In this document: in pieces, positions 1-8,784 of the stretch
Layout: each line of letters starts with the position of its first letter
Numbering within the stretch: the first letter of the stretch is position 1
Assembly (NCBI RefSeq): GCF_900105555.1
Contig: NZ_FNTZ01000001.1
Span: forward strand, 1,054,001-1,118,000
Length of the DNA: 64,000 nt
Direction of reading: 5' to 3'
Source of the DNA: Pseudomonas coleopterorum
GTDB lineage: Bacteria; Pseudomonadota; Gammaproteobacteria; Pseudomonadales; Pseudomonadaceae
Notes under the pieces: generated by a model
The model's input: only the letters and a program-made list of their open reading frames with translations
Databases searched by the model: none
Told to the model about the DNA's origin: nothing
Translations under genes and position numbers: made by a program

Positions 1-230
1 TGGCCACGATTGCCCAATCGGTATCGGGTATCGATGACCTCAACATGGTCATCGCCAGCGCAGCAGAAGAGCAGGCTCAGGTGGCACGAGAAGTGGACAG
101 GAACATCGTGCGAATCCGTGATCTGTCGGTACAGACAGCCACCGGCTCGGAGCAGGCACGGGTGGCGAGTCAGGAGCTGTCCCAGCTCGCAGCGGTGCTG
201 AACACGCAGGTTCGCCGGTTCCGCGTTTGA
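1..230 (+). CDS. Methyl-accepting chemotaxis protein, C-terminal end (partial)
   Basis: Only the last ~75 codons are inside the window, reading from base 3 to a TGA at 228-230. The visible residues (ending SAAEEQAQVAREVDRNI... and a final VRRFRV) match the tail of the cytoplasmic signalling coiled coil of Pseudomonas chemoreceptors, where an AAEEQ segment precedes the membrane-distal return helix. The protein would sit in the inner membrane and signal through CheW/CheA. The ligand cannot be told, because the sensor domain lies outside the window. The terminal CheR/CheB pentapeptide is not present, as is common in Pseudomonas receptors. Confidence 0.85.
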   Translation, partial: ATIAQSVSGIDDLNMVIASAAEEQAQVAREVDRNIVRIRDLSVQTATGSEQARVASQELSQLAAVLNTQVRRFRV

Positions 231-345
231 GACGAAGTCGCCGCGGCGGTCATTGATCATTCACAGGGCAGGCGTGTGATCGATCAAACCGCAGCGTCGA
301 GGCCCTGAGTTTCAGGGAAACCTATCCCTTCCAGAAAGAGCTGTA

Positions 346-366
346 TCGGGGGCACGCAACCCCCGA
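346..366 (-). terminator. Hairpin downstream of the transketolase operon
   Basis: A 7-bp perfect inverted repeat (TCGGGGG / CCCCCGA) with a 7-nt loop lies just beyond the stop codon of the last gene of the minus-strand cassette. No strong T-run follows on the minus strand, so it is at best a weak intrinsic terminator. The rest of the 231-377 gap shows nothing recognisable. Confidence 0.35.
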
Positions 367-377
367 CGATCAAGCCA

Positions 378-1400
378 TCACAGCCAGCCTTTGATCCGAG
401 CGCACACCGCCTGCGTGGAAATCTCGTAACGGTCGTGCAGTGTCGGCAATGCACCGGCGTCGAGAAAGGCGTCGGGCAGGGCAATCTGCCGGAATGCGGG
501 CGTCACGCCGTTGCGCAGCAGGACAGTCGCCACCGCTTCGCCCAGACCACCGATGATGGAGTGGTTCTCCGCCGAGACTACCAGCCTGCCTGACTTTCGC
601 GCTTCCGCCAGAATGGTCTGTTCGTCCAGCGGCTTGATGGTCGGTACGTGCAGTACGGCAACATCGATGCCATCGGCCTGAAGTGCCTGGGCAGCCTCCA
701 AGGCTCGCATGGTCATCAAGCCGGTCGAGATGATCAGCACGTCATTGCCCGTGCGCAGGGTCTTGGCTTTGCCAATCTCGAAGGTGTAGCCATATTCGTC
801 CAGTACCAGCGGAACGTTGCCGCGCAGCAGACGCATGTACACCGGTCCGTTGTGAGCGGCGATGGCAGGAACGGCCTGCTCGATTTCGAGCGCATCGCAG
901 GGGTCGACAATCATCAGATTCGGCATCGCGCGGAAGATGGCCAAATCATCGGTGGCTTGATGGCTCGGACCATAGCCGGTCGTCAGCCCCGGCAACCCAC
1001 AGACGATCTTTACGTTGAGATTCTCCTCGGCGATGGCCATGCAGATGAAATCATAGGCTCGGCGCGAGGCGAACACGGCATAGGTCGTTGCGAAGGGAAC
1101 GAAGCCTTCGCGCGCCATGCCTGCAGCGGCACTCATCAACAGCTGTTCAGCCATGCCCATCTGGTAGAACCGATCGGGATGTGCCTGGGCGAAGATATGC
1201 AGGTCGGTGTACTTGGCCAGATCGGCGGACAGGCCAACGATATCCGGCCGCTCTGCAGCCAGGGCCGCCAGTGCATGGCCAAAAGGTGCCGACCGGGTTG
1301 CCTGACCTTCAGAAGCGATCGAGGCGATCATTGCCGAGGTCGTGAGTTTCTTTTTGGCGGCCGCGGGCGCCTGGGCAGTGTCGTTCTTGAAGTCGTTCAT
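378..1400 (-). CDS. Transketolase, C-terminal (pyrimidine-binding) subunit
   Basis: A 340-residue protein equal to the C-terminal half of transketolase: a pyrimidine-binding domain (GMAEQLLMSAAAGMAREG near residue 95) followed by a transketolase C-terminal domain. Together with the preceding gene it should form an alpha2beta2 ThDP enzyme that transfers a two-carbon ketol group. I chose the ATG at 1400 because it forms an ATGA overlap with the stop of the upstream subunit gene; a longer frame exists but would run into that gene. Split transketolases of this type occur in accessory sugar pathways (apulose-4-phosphate transketolase is one named example), but no matching kinase is present here, so the substrate is open. 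Confidence 0.9.
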   Translation of the reverse strand: MNDFKNDTAQAPAAAKKKLTTSAMIASIASEGQATRSAPFGHALAALAAERPDIVGLSADLAKYTDLHIFAQAHPDRFYQMGMAEQLLMSAAAGMAREGFVPFATTYAVFASRRAYDFICMAIAEENLNVKIVCGLPGLTTGYGPSHQATDDLAIFRAMPNLMIVDPCDALEIEQAVPAIAAHNGPVYMRLLRGNVPLVLDEYGYTFEIGKAKTLRTGNDVLIISTGLMTMRALEAAQALQADGIDVAVLHVPTIKPLDEQTILAEARKSGRLVVSAENHSIIGGLGEAVATVLLRNGVTPAFRQIALPDAFLDAGALPTLHDRYEISTQAVCARIKGWL

Positions 1401-2245
1401 ACAGTGTCCCCTTCTTCGAGGTGGTTCAAGGCCAGGTTCCATTCATGCTCATCCACGCGAATGAAGTGGGCCTTCTCCCGGGTTTCCAGGAACGGCACGC
1501 CTCTACCCATTCTGGTATCGCAGATGATCACCCGCGGTTGCGTGCCGCCATGACTGCGCGCGGCATCGAACGCCTTGACCAGCGCGTCCAGATCATTGCC
1601 ATCCACACGCTGGGTGAACCAGCCAAACGCCTGCCAACGGTCAACGATGGGTTCGAAGGCAAGCACTTCGCTGGAGCGGCCATCGGCCTGTTGGTTGTTG
1701 ACGTCCACGATGGCGATCAGATTATCGAGCTTCCAGTGGGAGGCCGACATCACCGCTTCCCAGGTCGACCCTTCGTTCAGTTCACCGTCGGACAGCAGGT
1801 TGTAGACGAACGAATCGGAACCCTTGCGCTTGAGCCCCAGGCACGCGCCCACGGCGATGCCCAGACCTTGGCCCAGCGAGCCGCCGGTGATCTCCATCCC
1901 CGGGGTGTAGGTCGCCATGCCCGACATCGGCAGGCGGCTGTCATCGGAGCCGTAGGTTTCGAGCTCGTCCAGCGGGATGATTTCGGCTTCGATCAGGGCC
2001 GCGTACAGCGCGATGGCGTAGTGGCCAATGGAGAGGTAGAAGCGGTCACGCTGTTCCCATTCGGGGTCATGGGGCTTGTAATTCAGCGCGTGAAAGTAGG
2101 CCACAGCGAGCAAGTCAGCCGCCCCCAATGCCTGACCGACGTAGCCTTGGCCTTGAACCTGGCCCATGCGCAGCGCATGACGACGGATGTTGAGGGCGCG
2201 TTGTGCCAGTGATGTTTCAGAAACCTTGGATGAAATAGCAGTCAT
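1397..2245 (-). CDS. Transketolase, N-terminal (ThDP-binding) subunit
   Basis: A 282-residue protein matching the N-terminal half of transketolase. The diphosphate-binding motif is visible as SDGELNEGS followed about 28 residues later by NNQQ, and the GGSLGQGLGIAVG loop is present. It overlaps the C-terminal subunit gene by 4 bases, implying coupled translation and a stable two-subunit enzyme. It is 18 bases downstream of the MFS transporter gene, so transporter and enzyme are probably co-transcribed. The housekeeping one-chain transketolase is presumably elsewhere, which makes this a dedicated catabolic copy (inference). Confidence 0.9.
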   Translation of the reverse strand: MTAISSKVSETSLAQRALNIRRHALRMGQVQGQGYVGQALGAADLLAVAYFHALNYKPHDPEWEQRDRFYLSIGHYAIALYAALIEAEIIPLDELETYGSDDSRLPMSGMATYTPGMEITGGSLGQGLGIAVGACLGLKRKGSDSFVYNLLSDGELNEGSTWEAVMSASHWKLDNLIAIVDVNNQQADGRSSEVLAFEPIVDRWQAFGWFTQRVDGNDLDALVKAFDAARSHGGTQPRVIICDTRMGRGVPFLETREKAHFIRVDEHEWNLALNHLEEGDTV

Positions 2246-2263
2246 TGCACGTACTCCGTTGAC

Positions 2264-3565
2264 TCAACGATTGACCGAAGCGGCGGGGATTCGCAGTACC
2301 AGGCACGCACCGATGCACAGCACGCCGGTGATGAGGTACATCCCTATCGCGCTCGACCCTGTGGTCGTGGTGATCCAGCCAATCAGGTAGGGCGAGCAGA
2401 AACCGGCGAGGTTGGCGAAGCTGTTGATGCCGGCAATTCCCGCAGCGGCCGAGACTCCGCCCAGCAGCGTGGTCGGCAGCATCCAGAACAGCGAAGAGGC
2501 AGACAGAACCCCGGCCGCCGCCAGGCAGAGACTCAGGACCGAGATGACCAGGTTCGCGCCGAAGAGGGCTGCCAACGTAAGGCCCAGGGCACCCGCGATC
2601 ATGGGCGCAATCAGGTGCCAGCGACGTTCGCGGTGCTTGTCGCCACTTCGGCCCATCAGCAACATGGCCACGATGGCGCACATGTAGGGCAGGCTGGTGA
2701 CCAGGCCAATGTGCAGCGGGTCGGAAACCCCGGCGTTGCGAATCAAGGTCGGTAGCCAGAAGGTGATCGCGTATTGACCCATCACCACACAGAAGTAGAT
2801 GCAGGCCAGCATCCACAGGCGACGATCGCGCAGGAAATCGCGAACCGAGCCGTGAGTGACCTTACGGCTGTTGTCTTCCGCCAGTTCCTTGTTCACCAGC
2901 TCCTTTTCGTCATCGGTCAGCCAGGTGGCCTGGTGCACGCCATCCTTGAGATACGCCAGGACCATCAGGCCGACGATCACCGTCGGAATGGCCTCGATGA
3001 CGAACATCCACTGCCATCCGGCCCAACCGTGAAAGCCGGCGAATTTGGCCATGATCAGGCCGGAAAGAGGGCCGCCGATCATGCCCGAAAGTGGAATCGC
3101 GATGAACCAGAGCACCGTCATCCTGGCCCGGCGATACGAGGGAAACCAGTACGTGAGATAGAGCAGCAAACCCGGCGCCAGGCCGGCTTCGGCGATGCCC
3201 AGCAGGAAGCGCAGCACATAGAATTGCCACGCCGTTTCCACGAAGGCGAAGAGGGCGGAGATGATGCCCCACGAGATCATGATGCGGGCGATCCATCGGC
3301 GCGCGCCCACTTTGTGCAGAATCAGATTGCTGGGCACTTCGCAGAGGAAATAGCCGAGAAAGAACATGCCAGCACCGAGGCCGTACACGGTTTCACTCAG
3401 CGACAAGTCGCTCATCATCTGCAGTTTGGCGAAGCCCACGTTGACGCGATCCAGATACGCGCACAGGTAGCACAGCATCAGGAACGGCATCAGTCGCCAG
3501 GCGGTTTTGCGATAAGCATTCGAGCGCACGGTCGAAACCGCTTCGAGCGTCATGGAAGTTATCAT
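2264..3565 (-). CDS. MFS transporter, anion:cation symporter (ACS) type
   Basis: A 433-residue inner-membrane protein with about 12 hydrophobic segments. The N-terminal signature (CYLCAYLDRVNVGFAK at residues ~32-47) and the GxxxFFLGYFLCEVPSNL segment in helix 2 are hallmarks of the ACS family, whose members import tartrate, glucarate, phthalate, 4-hydroxyphenylacetate and similar organic acids. The substrate cannot be read from sequence; the neighbouring transketolase and dehydrogenase suggest a sugar acid or polyol-derived compound. ATG at 3565 gives the full frame; an ATG four codons later is possible. Confidence 0.85.
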   Translation of the reverse strand: MITSMTLEAVSTVRSNAYRKTAWRLMPFLMLCYLCAYLDRVNVGFAKLQMMSDLSLSETVYGLGAGMFFLGYFLCEVPSNLILHKVGARRWIARIMISWGIISALFAFVETAWQFYVLRFLLGIAEAGLAPGLLLYLTYWFPSYRRARMTVLWFIAIPLSGMIGGPLSGLIMAKFAGFHGWAGWQWMFVIEAIPTVIVGLMVLAYLKDGVHQATWLTDDEKELVNKELAEDNSRKVTHGSVRDFLRDRRLWMLACIYFCVVMGQYAITFWLPTLIRNAGVSDPLHIGLVTSLPYMCAIVAMLLMGRSGDKHRERRWHLIAPMIAGALGLTLAALFGANLVISVLSLCLAAAGVLSASSLFWMLPTTLLGGVSAAAGIAGINSFANLAGFCSPYLIGWITTTTGSSAIGMYLITGVLCIGACLVLRIPAASVNR

Positions 3566-3665
3566 GATTGTCCGATCTCTTGTTTTTATAGACGGCCAGG
3601 CGCTGTGGCCTGGCGTGCCATCGATCTAGAACACCACGGGTCACTGTCGACCCGGTTACCTGCCC

Positions 3666-4415
3666 TCAGTGGATCAGCATGCCGCCATTGACATCCAGCG
3701 TGATGCCGGTGAGATATGAAGACAGATCGCTGGCCAGAAACAGCGCAGCGTTGGCGACATCCTGAGCCGCGCCCAGACGACCCAGCGGAATGCCATCGAT
3801 GATCGCGTGGCGACGCTCGTCCTGCATCAGGCCTCCAGTGATATCGGTATGAATCAGGCCGGGAGCGATGGAGTTGACACGGATATTGTCCGGACCCAAT
3901 TCCCTGGCCATCGCCTTGCCAAGGCCCAGTACCCCCGCCTTGGCGGCGCTGTAGTGTGGCCCGCCGAAGATGCCGCCGCCACGTTGAGCCGATACCGACG
4001 ACATGCAGACGATGCTGCCGCAAGCCTGGCTCTTCATGACCGGAATGACGGCCTGCGACATGAGCAAGGTGCCGCGCAGGCTCACATCCAGCACTTTGTC
4101 GTAGTCGCAAGGGCGGATATCGAGGGTCTTGATCGGCTGGGTGATCCCGGCGTTGTTGACCAGAATGTCTATTCGGCCGAACTGCGCGATGACCTTGTCC
4201 ACGGCCTGTTTGACCTGGTGTTCGTCCGCGACGTTGGCGGCCAGACCCAGATGGCCTTCACCCAACGCCGAAGCGGCGTCGCGCGCGGCAGACTCATCCA
4301 GATCCACGATGACGACATGGGCACCCTGCTGGGCGAACGTGATGGCGGTGGCACGACCAATTCCGCGTTCGGATGCAGCACCGGTGATGATTGCGACTTT
4401 GCCTTGAAGAAGCAT
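3666..4415 (-). CDS. SDR-family NAD(P)-dependent oxidoreductase
   Basis: A 249-residue classical short-chain dehydrogenase. Visible features are the nucleotide-binding glycine motif TGAASERGIGRA at residues ~10-21, NNAG around residue 90, a serine in the CMSSVSA strand, and the catalytic YxxxK (YSAAK). The C-terminal NGGMLIH is the usual SDR ending. The ATG at 4415 was taken because residue 1 leads directly into the first beta strand; the open frame extends 59 codons further upstream but that part is not SDR-like and covers the divergent promoter region. As first gene of the cassette it probably oxidises the substrate (a polyol or sugar acid) before transketolase cleavage; this is inference. 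Confidence 0.88.
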   Translation of the reverse strand: MLLQGKVAIITGAASERGIGRATAITFAQQGAHVVIVDLDESAARDAASALGEGHLGLAANVADEHQVKQAVDKVIAQFGRIDILVNNAGITQPIKTLDIRPCDYDKVLDVSLRGTLLMSQAVIPVMKSQACGSIVCMSSVSAQRGGGIFGGPHYSAAKAGVLGLGKAMARELGPDNIRVNSIAPGLIHTDITGGLMQDERRHAIIDGIPLGRLGAAQDVANAALFLASDLSSYLTGITLDVNGGMLIH

Positions 4416-4605
4416 GGGGAAATTCCTGTCATTGTTTTTATGATTCGATTCGGGAATCGATGACTCAGGGTGTTCCGCCCACGCACTGGCAGCAATATGG
4501 CAAACCTCACTGCTGGCTGAGAAAAATTCACCTCTCGTCAGCAGACCCACGGAATGCTTGAATGAGACTCGCCCATAACATCTCAACAACAAGAGCCGAG
4601 TACTT

Positions 4606-5523
4606 ATGCGCCTTCACGACAGTGCGCCCCGGGACCTGCCACCGCTGAGGGCCATTCAAGCCTTCGAGCAGACGGCCCGCTTTGGCAATCTCGCCAGAGC
4701 AGCCGAAGTATTGAACCTGACACCCTCAGCCGTGAGCCATCAGTTGGCGAATCTGGAAGCGATGATCGGCCGCCAGCTGTTCGTGCGCGCTGCCCGTGGC
4801 GTCACCCTCACCCCGGTGGGCGAGCAGTACCTCAAAGACATTTCCGGTTTGCTGCACAGCCTCGAAGTGGCGACGGAAAGAGCCGCCAGTGACGTGAGTC
4901 TCGACTGCCTGCGACTGCACTCGTCGCCAAGCTTCGGCCTGCTTTGGTTGATGCCGCGCCTGGAAGCATTCCGCGTGAGTCATCCCGATATCCAGATCAA
5001 CCTGTCGTGTTCCTACGAGTCACTGCACTTCAGCCGGGACAAGATCGACGTCGACATACGCCACGGCCTGCCCAACTGGCCCAGCTACGAAGTGCGAACG
5101 GTGCGCAACGAAGCCTTTGCAGTGCTGGCCTCTCCACAGTTACTGGCAAAACGTCCAGTCGCCAGCGCCAGTGACTTGCTGAACAAGGAGTTGATCCTCT
5201 CGGAGGCAACGCTGCTCAAATGGCCCGAATGGTTCGCCCAGCACGGCCTGGCCCGCCCCGAACATCCCTATGCGCTGAGCTTCGATCGTTCCTACATGAC
5301 ACTGGAAGCTGCCAGCCACGGCCTTGGGTTCGCACTGGAAAGCACGCTGCTGGCACAGAAATACCTGGCGTCGGGCGCACTCGTGGAAGTGGCCCCTGAA
5401 GCGCTCAGTGCCGCGGTTGCCGCTCACCACTTGGTGTTTCCCAAAGCCCACTCGTCCTTTCCCAGGGTCAGACGGTTTCTGACGTGGATGGAGGGGGAGA
5501 TGGGGCATCGGTTTGTGTTCTGA
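4606..5523 (+). CDS. LysR-type regulator (GcvA-like), divergent from the transketolase cassette
   Basis: A 305-residue LysR regulator. The winged helix-turn-helix occupies residues ~12-70 (LPPLRAIQAFEQTARFG..., then LTPSAVSHQLANLE), followed by a substrate-binding domain with the SPSFGLLWLMPRL segment typical of the GcvA subgroup. It is transcribed away from the SDR gene across a 190-bp intergenic region, the usual arrangement for a LysR activator of the divergent operon, here SDR - MFS - split transketolase. No effector can be inferred. No clear terminator follows it. Confidence 0.9.
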   Translation: MRLHDSAPRDLPPLRAIQAFEQTARFGNLARAAEVLNLTPSAVSHQLANLEAMIGRQLFVRAARGVTLTPVGEQYLKDISGLLHSLEVATERAASDVSLDCLRLHSSPSFGLLWLMPRLEAFRVSHPDIQINLSCSYESLHFSRDKIDVDIRHGLPNWPSYEVRTVRNEAFAVLASPQLLAKRPVASASDLLNKELILSEATLLKWPEWFAQHGLARPEHPYALSFDRSYMTLEAASHGLGFALESTLLAQKYLASGALVEVAPEALSAAVAAHHLVFPKAHSSFPRVRRFLTWMEGEMGHRFVF

Positions 5524-5671
5524 GGCTTCGTTTGTGAGTGGCGGATTGAGGGTGAGGGAGTGCGTAGGAGACGTAGTAGCACTGTCGGTTCCTGCGGGTC
5601 GAGCAGGTTAGGGGTGTAGGCGCCAGTAGGCGTGGCAGAGGAGTTGGAGTGCTTGGAGGATCATGAAAAAC

Positions 5672-5745
5672 TGGAGCGGGTAGAGGGAATCGAACCCTCA
5701 ACTAAAGCTTGGGAAGCTTTCGTTTTGCCACTAAACTATACCCGC
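5672..5745 (-). tRNA. tRNA-Gly (anticodon CCC)
   Basis: The reverse complement folds as a complete tRNA: 7-bp acceptor stem GCGGGTA/TACCCGC, D arm, anticodon stem AAAGC/GCTTT with loop TTCCCAA (anticodon CCC, reading GGG), T stem GAGGG/CCCTC with a TTCGATT loop, discriminator T and an encoded CCA at 5672-5674. The surrounding gap (5524-5910) holds nothing else I can recognise. Confidence 0.96.
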
Positions 5746-5910
5746 ATGACGCGTTGTTTCCGTGCCGCCGGCCGTTCATTGCGAACCTGATTGCCAGCTT
5801 GGCCACCTCGGTGCGATGCGTCTTTCGACACCTGCTCCGGGCGGCTGACTTTGTACCAGAAGCGCCCTGCAATTTGAAGCGCTAATTTTCGTTTCTCTGC
5901 TCGATCCCTC

Positions 5911-6603
5911 TCAGACCAGACCGATTTCCTCCGCGCTCAGGCTGCGGTATTGGCCGGGTTGCAGGCTTTTGTCCAGCACCAGTTCCCCCATGCGTTCGCG
6001 GTGCAGTTTGACCACCTTGTTCTGGAAGTGCCCGAACATCCGCTTCACCTGATGGTAGCGCCCTTCGACGATGCTCAGGCGCGCCAGGCGCGGGCCGAGG
6101 ATGTCGAGGTGGGCGGGGAGGGTGGTAAGGTCTTCGAAGGCGAAGTAGATGCCTTGCGCGAAGGTCTCGATGTAATGGGGTTCGATGAGCTGCTCGGTTT
6201 CAACACGGTAGACCTTGGGCAGCTTGGTGGTCGGTTGAGTGAGGCGGCGTGACCATTGCCCGTCGTTGGTCAGGATCATCAGCCCGGTGGTGTTGAAGTC
6301 CAGTCGACCGGCAATGTGCAGTTGATCCTTGTCCGGCACTTCGATCAGGTCGAGGACGGTGCGGTGCTGCGGGTCCTGGGTGGCGCTGACGCAGCCGGGT
6401 GGTTTGTGCAGCATCAGGTAGCGGGCGGGATGGCCAGCCTGCAGCAGGTCTTGGTCGAGGCGAACTTCGCTGAATTCGGTGACGGCATGCAGCGGGTCGT
6501 GTACCACGCGGCCGTCGACTTGGATGCGCCCTGCGATCAGGGCCACGCGCACCTGTTTTCGGTTGAAACGTTCGAGATTGGAAAGAAATCGGTCCAGGCG
6601 CAT
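5911..6603 (-). CDS. rsuA: 16S rRNA pseudouridine-516 synthase
   Basis: A 230-residue protein with an N-terminal S4 RNA-binding domain (MRLDRFLSN..., residues 1-60) and a pseudouridine synthase domain. The catalytic aspartate lies in GRLDFNTTGL at about residue 99, and NDGQWSRRLTQP just after it is characteristic of RsuA as opposed to RluB/E/F. It isomerises U516 of 16S rRNA during 30S assembly. The ATG at 6603 gives the canonical MRLDRFLSN start; an ATG 12 codons upstream would overlap the preceding gene. It lies 7 bases downstream of the cysteine-rich small gene, probably one transcript. Confidence 0.92.
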   Translation of the reverse strand: MRLDRFLSNLERFNRKQVRVALIAGRIQVDGRVVHDPLHAVTEFSEVRLDQDLLQAGHPARYLMLHKPPGCVSATQDPQHRTVLDLIEVPDKDQLHIAGRLDFNTTGLMILTNDGQWSRRLTQPTTKLPKVYRVETEQLIEPHYIETFAQGIYFAFEDLTTLPAHLDILGPRLARLSIVEGRYHQVKRMFGHFQNKVVKLHRERMGELVLDKSLQPGQYRSLSAEEIGLV

Positions 6604-6610
6604 GGCGGCG

Positions 6611-6835
6611 TTACGCCCTCGATGCCGACAGTTGCTCACTCACTTGAGCGCAGCGCGGGCACAGGCAGGCGGCATTGCGCAGGTGCTCGGGCAAGGCCTT
6701 TAGTACCGCGGGGTCGATGCTCACCGAGTAGCACCAGCAGGGCTGGGCGGCGGTCTTTGCATCGGCCAGGGTGCAGTCGTTGCGGCTTCCGCAGGCTGGG
6801 CAGAGGTGGCTGGCAAGTGACGCGGGGGTGGTCAT
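6611..6835 (-). CDS. Small cysteine-rich CWC-type protein
   Basis: A 74-residue protein with two zinc-ribbon-like cysteine pairs: CPAC near the N-terminus, a central CWCYS motif and a C-terminal CLCPRC. This pattern matches the cysteine-rich CWC family, small Pseudomonas/Vibrio proteins of unknown function often found beside rsuA-type genes. The cysteine arrangement suggests a metal site (inference). ATG at 6835 was chosen because upstream residues in the open frame lack family character. The gene probably shares a transcript with rsuA. Confidence 0.75.
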   Translation of the reverse strand: MTTPASLASHLCPACGSRNDCTLADAKTAAQPCWCYSVSIDPAVLKALPEHLRNAACLCPRCAQVSEQLSASRA

Positions 6836-7052
6836 GGGCGATCCATGCAGCGATGAGTGCCCGCATTCTACGGCAGCATGGGACACGGCGGCGAATGACG
6901 CCGTCGGGCACCCTTGGATGAGGCTTTGTATCAATTTATTGCCGAGTGAAATGCAGTATCTTTCCGGCTGTCTGAGTTATGCCCAAAACCGTTGTTCCGG
7001 GTACCGACCAGTCGTGCTGGTTCGATCCCTCTCGCGGTCCAGGAGGCCGCTT

Positions 7053-7460
7053 ATGTCCCTTAGAGCTCTTTTGATCGTGGTATTGGCCTTGTCGACAAGT
7101 GCCTGTGTGCCCTATGGAGGGGGAGGTTACTACCGCACCGAAGTCTATTCCGTGGAGAGCGCGCCGCGTGCTGGCCACTACCCGTACAGCCAGCCCTACA
7201 GCAGCGGTTACTACGTGACACCGGCGCCACGGTACTACGAGGGACCGCGTTACTACTCCGCGCCTCGTTACTACGCGGTACCGCCGCCGCGCTACTTCGG
7301 TCCACCTCCGCCGAACTACCGGCCCGGATTCGGGCCCGGCCGCGGCCCCGATGCCAGGTGGCGTGACGGCCCGCCGCGCCATTACGGTCAGGATTGGAAC
7401 CGCGGTCGAGGTCCGGACCGGGGTCCTGGTCGGGGCCCCGGTCGCGGCGGTCGGCACTAG
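7053..7460 (+). CDS. Putative lipoprotein rich in Gly, Tyr, Pro and Arg
   Basis: A 135-residue protein beginning with a short positively charged and hydrophobic signal (MSLRALLIVVLALSTSAC), ending at a cysteine that would be lipidated at residue ~18. The mature part is low complexity: repeated RYY/YYxxP blocks in the middle and an Arg-Gly-Pro tail (GRGPDRGPGRGPGRGGRH). The start is fixed by a perfect AGGAGG Shine-Dalgarno at 7041-7046. The family is unassigned to me; such small YXXXP/RG-rich envelope lipoproteins are common in Pseudomonas. A strong terminator follows directly, so it is monocistronic. Confidence 0.7.
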   Translation: MSLRALLIVVLALSTSACVPYGGGGYYRTEVYSVESAPRAGHYPYSQPYSSGYYVTPAPRYYEGPRYYSAPRYYAVPPPRYFGPPPPNYRPGFGPGRGPDARWRDGPPRHYGQDWNRGRGPDRGPGRGPGRGGRH

Positions 7461-7466
7461 CCTGCA

Positions 7467-7493
7467 ACGGCGCCCTCAGGGGCGCCGTTTTTC
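7467..7493 (+). terminator. Rho-independent terminator after the lipoprotein gene
   Basis: The GC-rich stem CGGCGCCC/GGGCGCCG with a short TCA(G) loop is followed by TTTTT, beginning about seven bases after the TAG stop. It points along the plus strand; the opposite strand lacks a T-run, so it does not serve the convergent hydratase gene. Confidence 0.88.
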
Positions 7494-7514
7494 GTTGTTC
7501 CAGGCAGATCGCCT

Positions 7515-8627
7515 TTAGTAGTCGCACAGGTCCGCCAATGGATGACGGCCCTCCCAGGCCTTGCCGAAATGCGCCTCGACCACCGCTTGCGGCACATGGT
7601 CGACGTCAGGCCAGTGCCAGTGCGGCTGGTTGTCCTTGTCGATCAGACGAGCGCGCACGCCTTCGCTGAATTCGGGATGGCGGCAGCAGTTCAGGCTCAG
7701 GCTGTATTCCATCTGGAACACCTGGGCCAGCGACAGGTGCCGGGCACGGGCCAACTGGGCCCAGATCAGATGGGCCGTTAGTGGGCAGCCTTTGGCCAGA
7801 TTGCCGGCGGCCTTGGCCAGCAACGGGTCGTCATGCTGCTGCCATTGCACCAGCGCGTGCCAGGCCGCTGGTGCGTCGCTGACATCCAATTGCGCGTCAA
7901 TGGCCGCGCGGCGCGGTAGCCATTGCGCGGCGGGCACCGTGTCGCGGGAATCGTGTTCGAGGGCCTTGAGCAGGCTGTTCAACTGCATGGCGGTCTGCTC
8001 CTGCCAGTTGAGTTGCAGCAGGCCGTCGAGCAAGTCTTCGTATTGGTCATCGCGCAGGCAGCGGTCGGCCAGGTCCAGGTCCAGAGCGTCCCGCGCGTTG
8101 ATCTGCGCGCCGGTCAGGCCCAGGAACAGACCGAGCTTGCCCGGCATGCGTGACAGGAACGTGCTGGCGCCGACGTCCGGGTACAGGCCGATGGTGATCT
8201 CCGGCATGGCCAGGCGGCTGCTGGGCGTGACGATGCGGATGCTCGAGGCCTGCAGCAGGCCCATCCCGCCGCCCAGTACATAGCCATGGCCCCAGCAGAT
8301 CACCGGCTTGGGGTAGGTGTGCAGGCGGTAGTCGAAGCGGTATTCGGCAGCGAAGAAGCGCGCGGCCAGGTCAGGCACTTCGCCGGGGTGGGCACGGCAG
8401 GCCTGCACCAGGCTGCGCACATCGCCACCGGCGCAGAAGGCTTTCTCACCCTCACCGCGCAGCACGACGCACACCACGCGATCGTCCTGCGCCCAGGCAT
8501 CGAATTTTCCCGCGAGCGCTTCGAGCATCGGCAAGGTCAGAGCATTGAGCGTCTTCTCCGCATTCAGGGAGACGACGCCGATACGTGCGCCATTGCCGGC
8601 GCTGAGTTCTTCGAAATTCAAATCCAT
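7515..8627 (-). CDS. Enoyl-CoA hydratase/isomerase family, probable 3-hydroxyisobutyryl-CoA hydrolase
   Basis: A 370-residue crotonase-fold protein. The oxyanion-hole segment FCAGGDVRSL near residue 65, the GHGYVLGGGMGL turn near residue 115 and EITIGLYPDVGAS are characteristic of the HIBCH branch, as is the length (crotonases proper are ~260). The expected reaction is hydrolysis of 3-hydroxyisobutyryl-CoA in valine breakdown. ATG at 8627 gives MDLNFEEL; the open frame extends 75 codons upstream but that part is not crotonase-like. The gene stands alone; the 157-bp gap to ung should hold the divergent promoters. Confidence 0.85.
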   Translation of the reverse strand: MDLNFEELSAGNGARIGVVSLNAEKTLNALTLPMLEALAGKFDAWAQDDRVVCVVLRGEGEKAFCAGGDVRSLVQACRAHPGEVPDLAARFFAAEYRFDYRLHTYPKPVICWGHGYVLGGGMGLLQASSIRIVTPSSRLAMPEITIGLYPDVGASTFLSRMPGKLGLFLGLTGAQINARDALDLDLADRCLRDDQYEDLLDGLLQLNWQEQTAMQLNSLLKALEHDSRDTVPAAQWLPRRAAIDAQLDVSDAPAAWHALVQWQQHDDPLLAKAAGNLAKGCPLTAHLIWAQLARARHLSLAQVFQMEYSLSLNCCRHPEFSEGVRARLIDKDNQPHWHWPDVDHVPQAVVEAHFGKAWEGRHPLADLCDY

Positions 8628-8784
8628 CCTGACCTCGCATCGAAAGGGCGGTGGCGGGGGGAAGAAGACCGCAAATGGCCAACGTAGGGTTGCAGTGCGC
8701 GATTGTGTCTGGATTTGACTTTCCGGGTTCGCTTTCCTACCGTCCGCCCACTGATTTCTGCTGCCTACTGATTTCTGGTGATAA

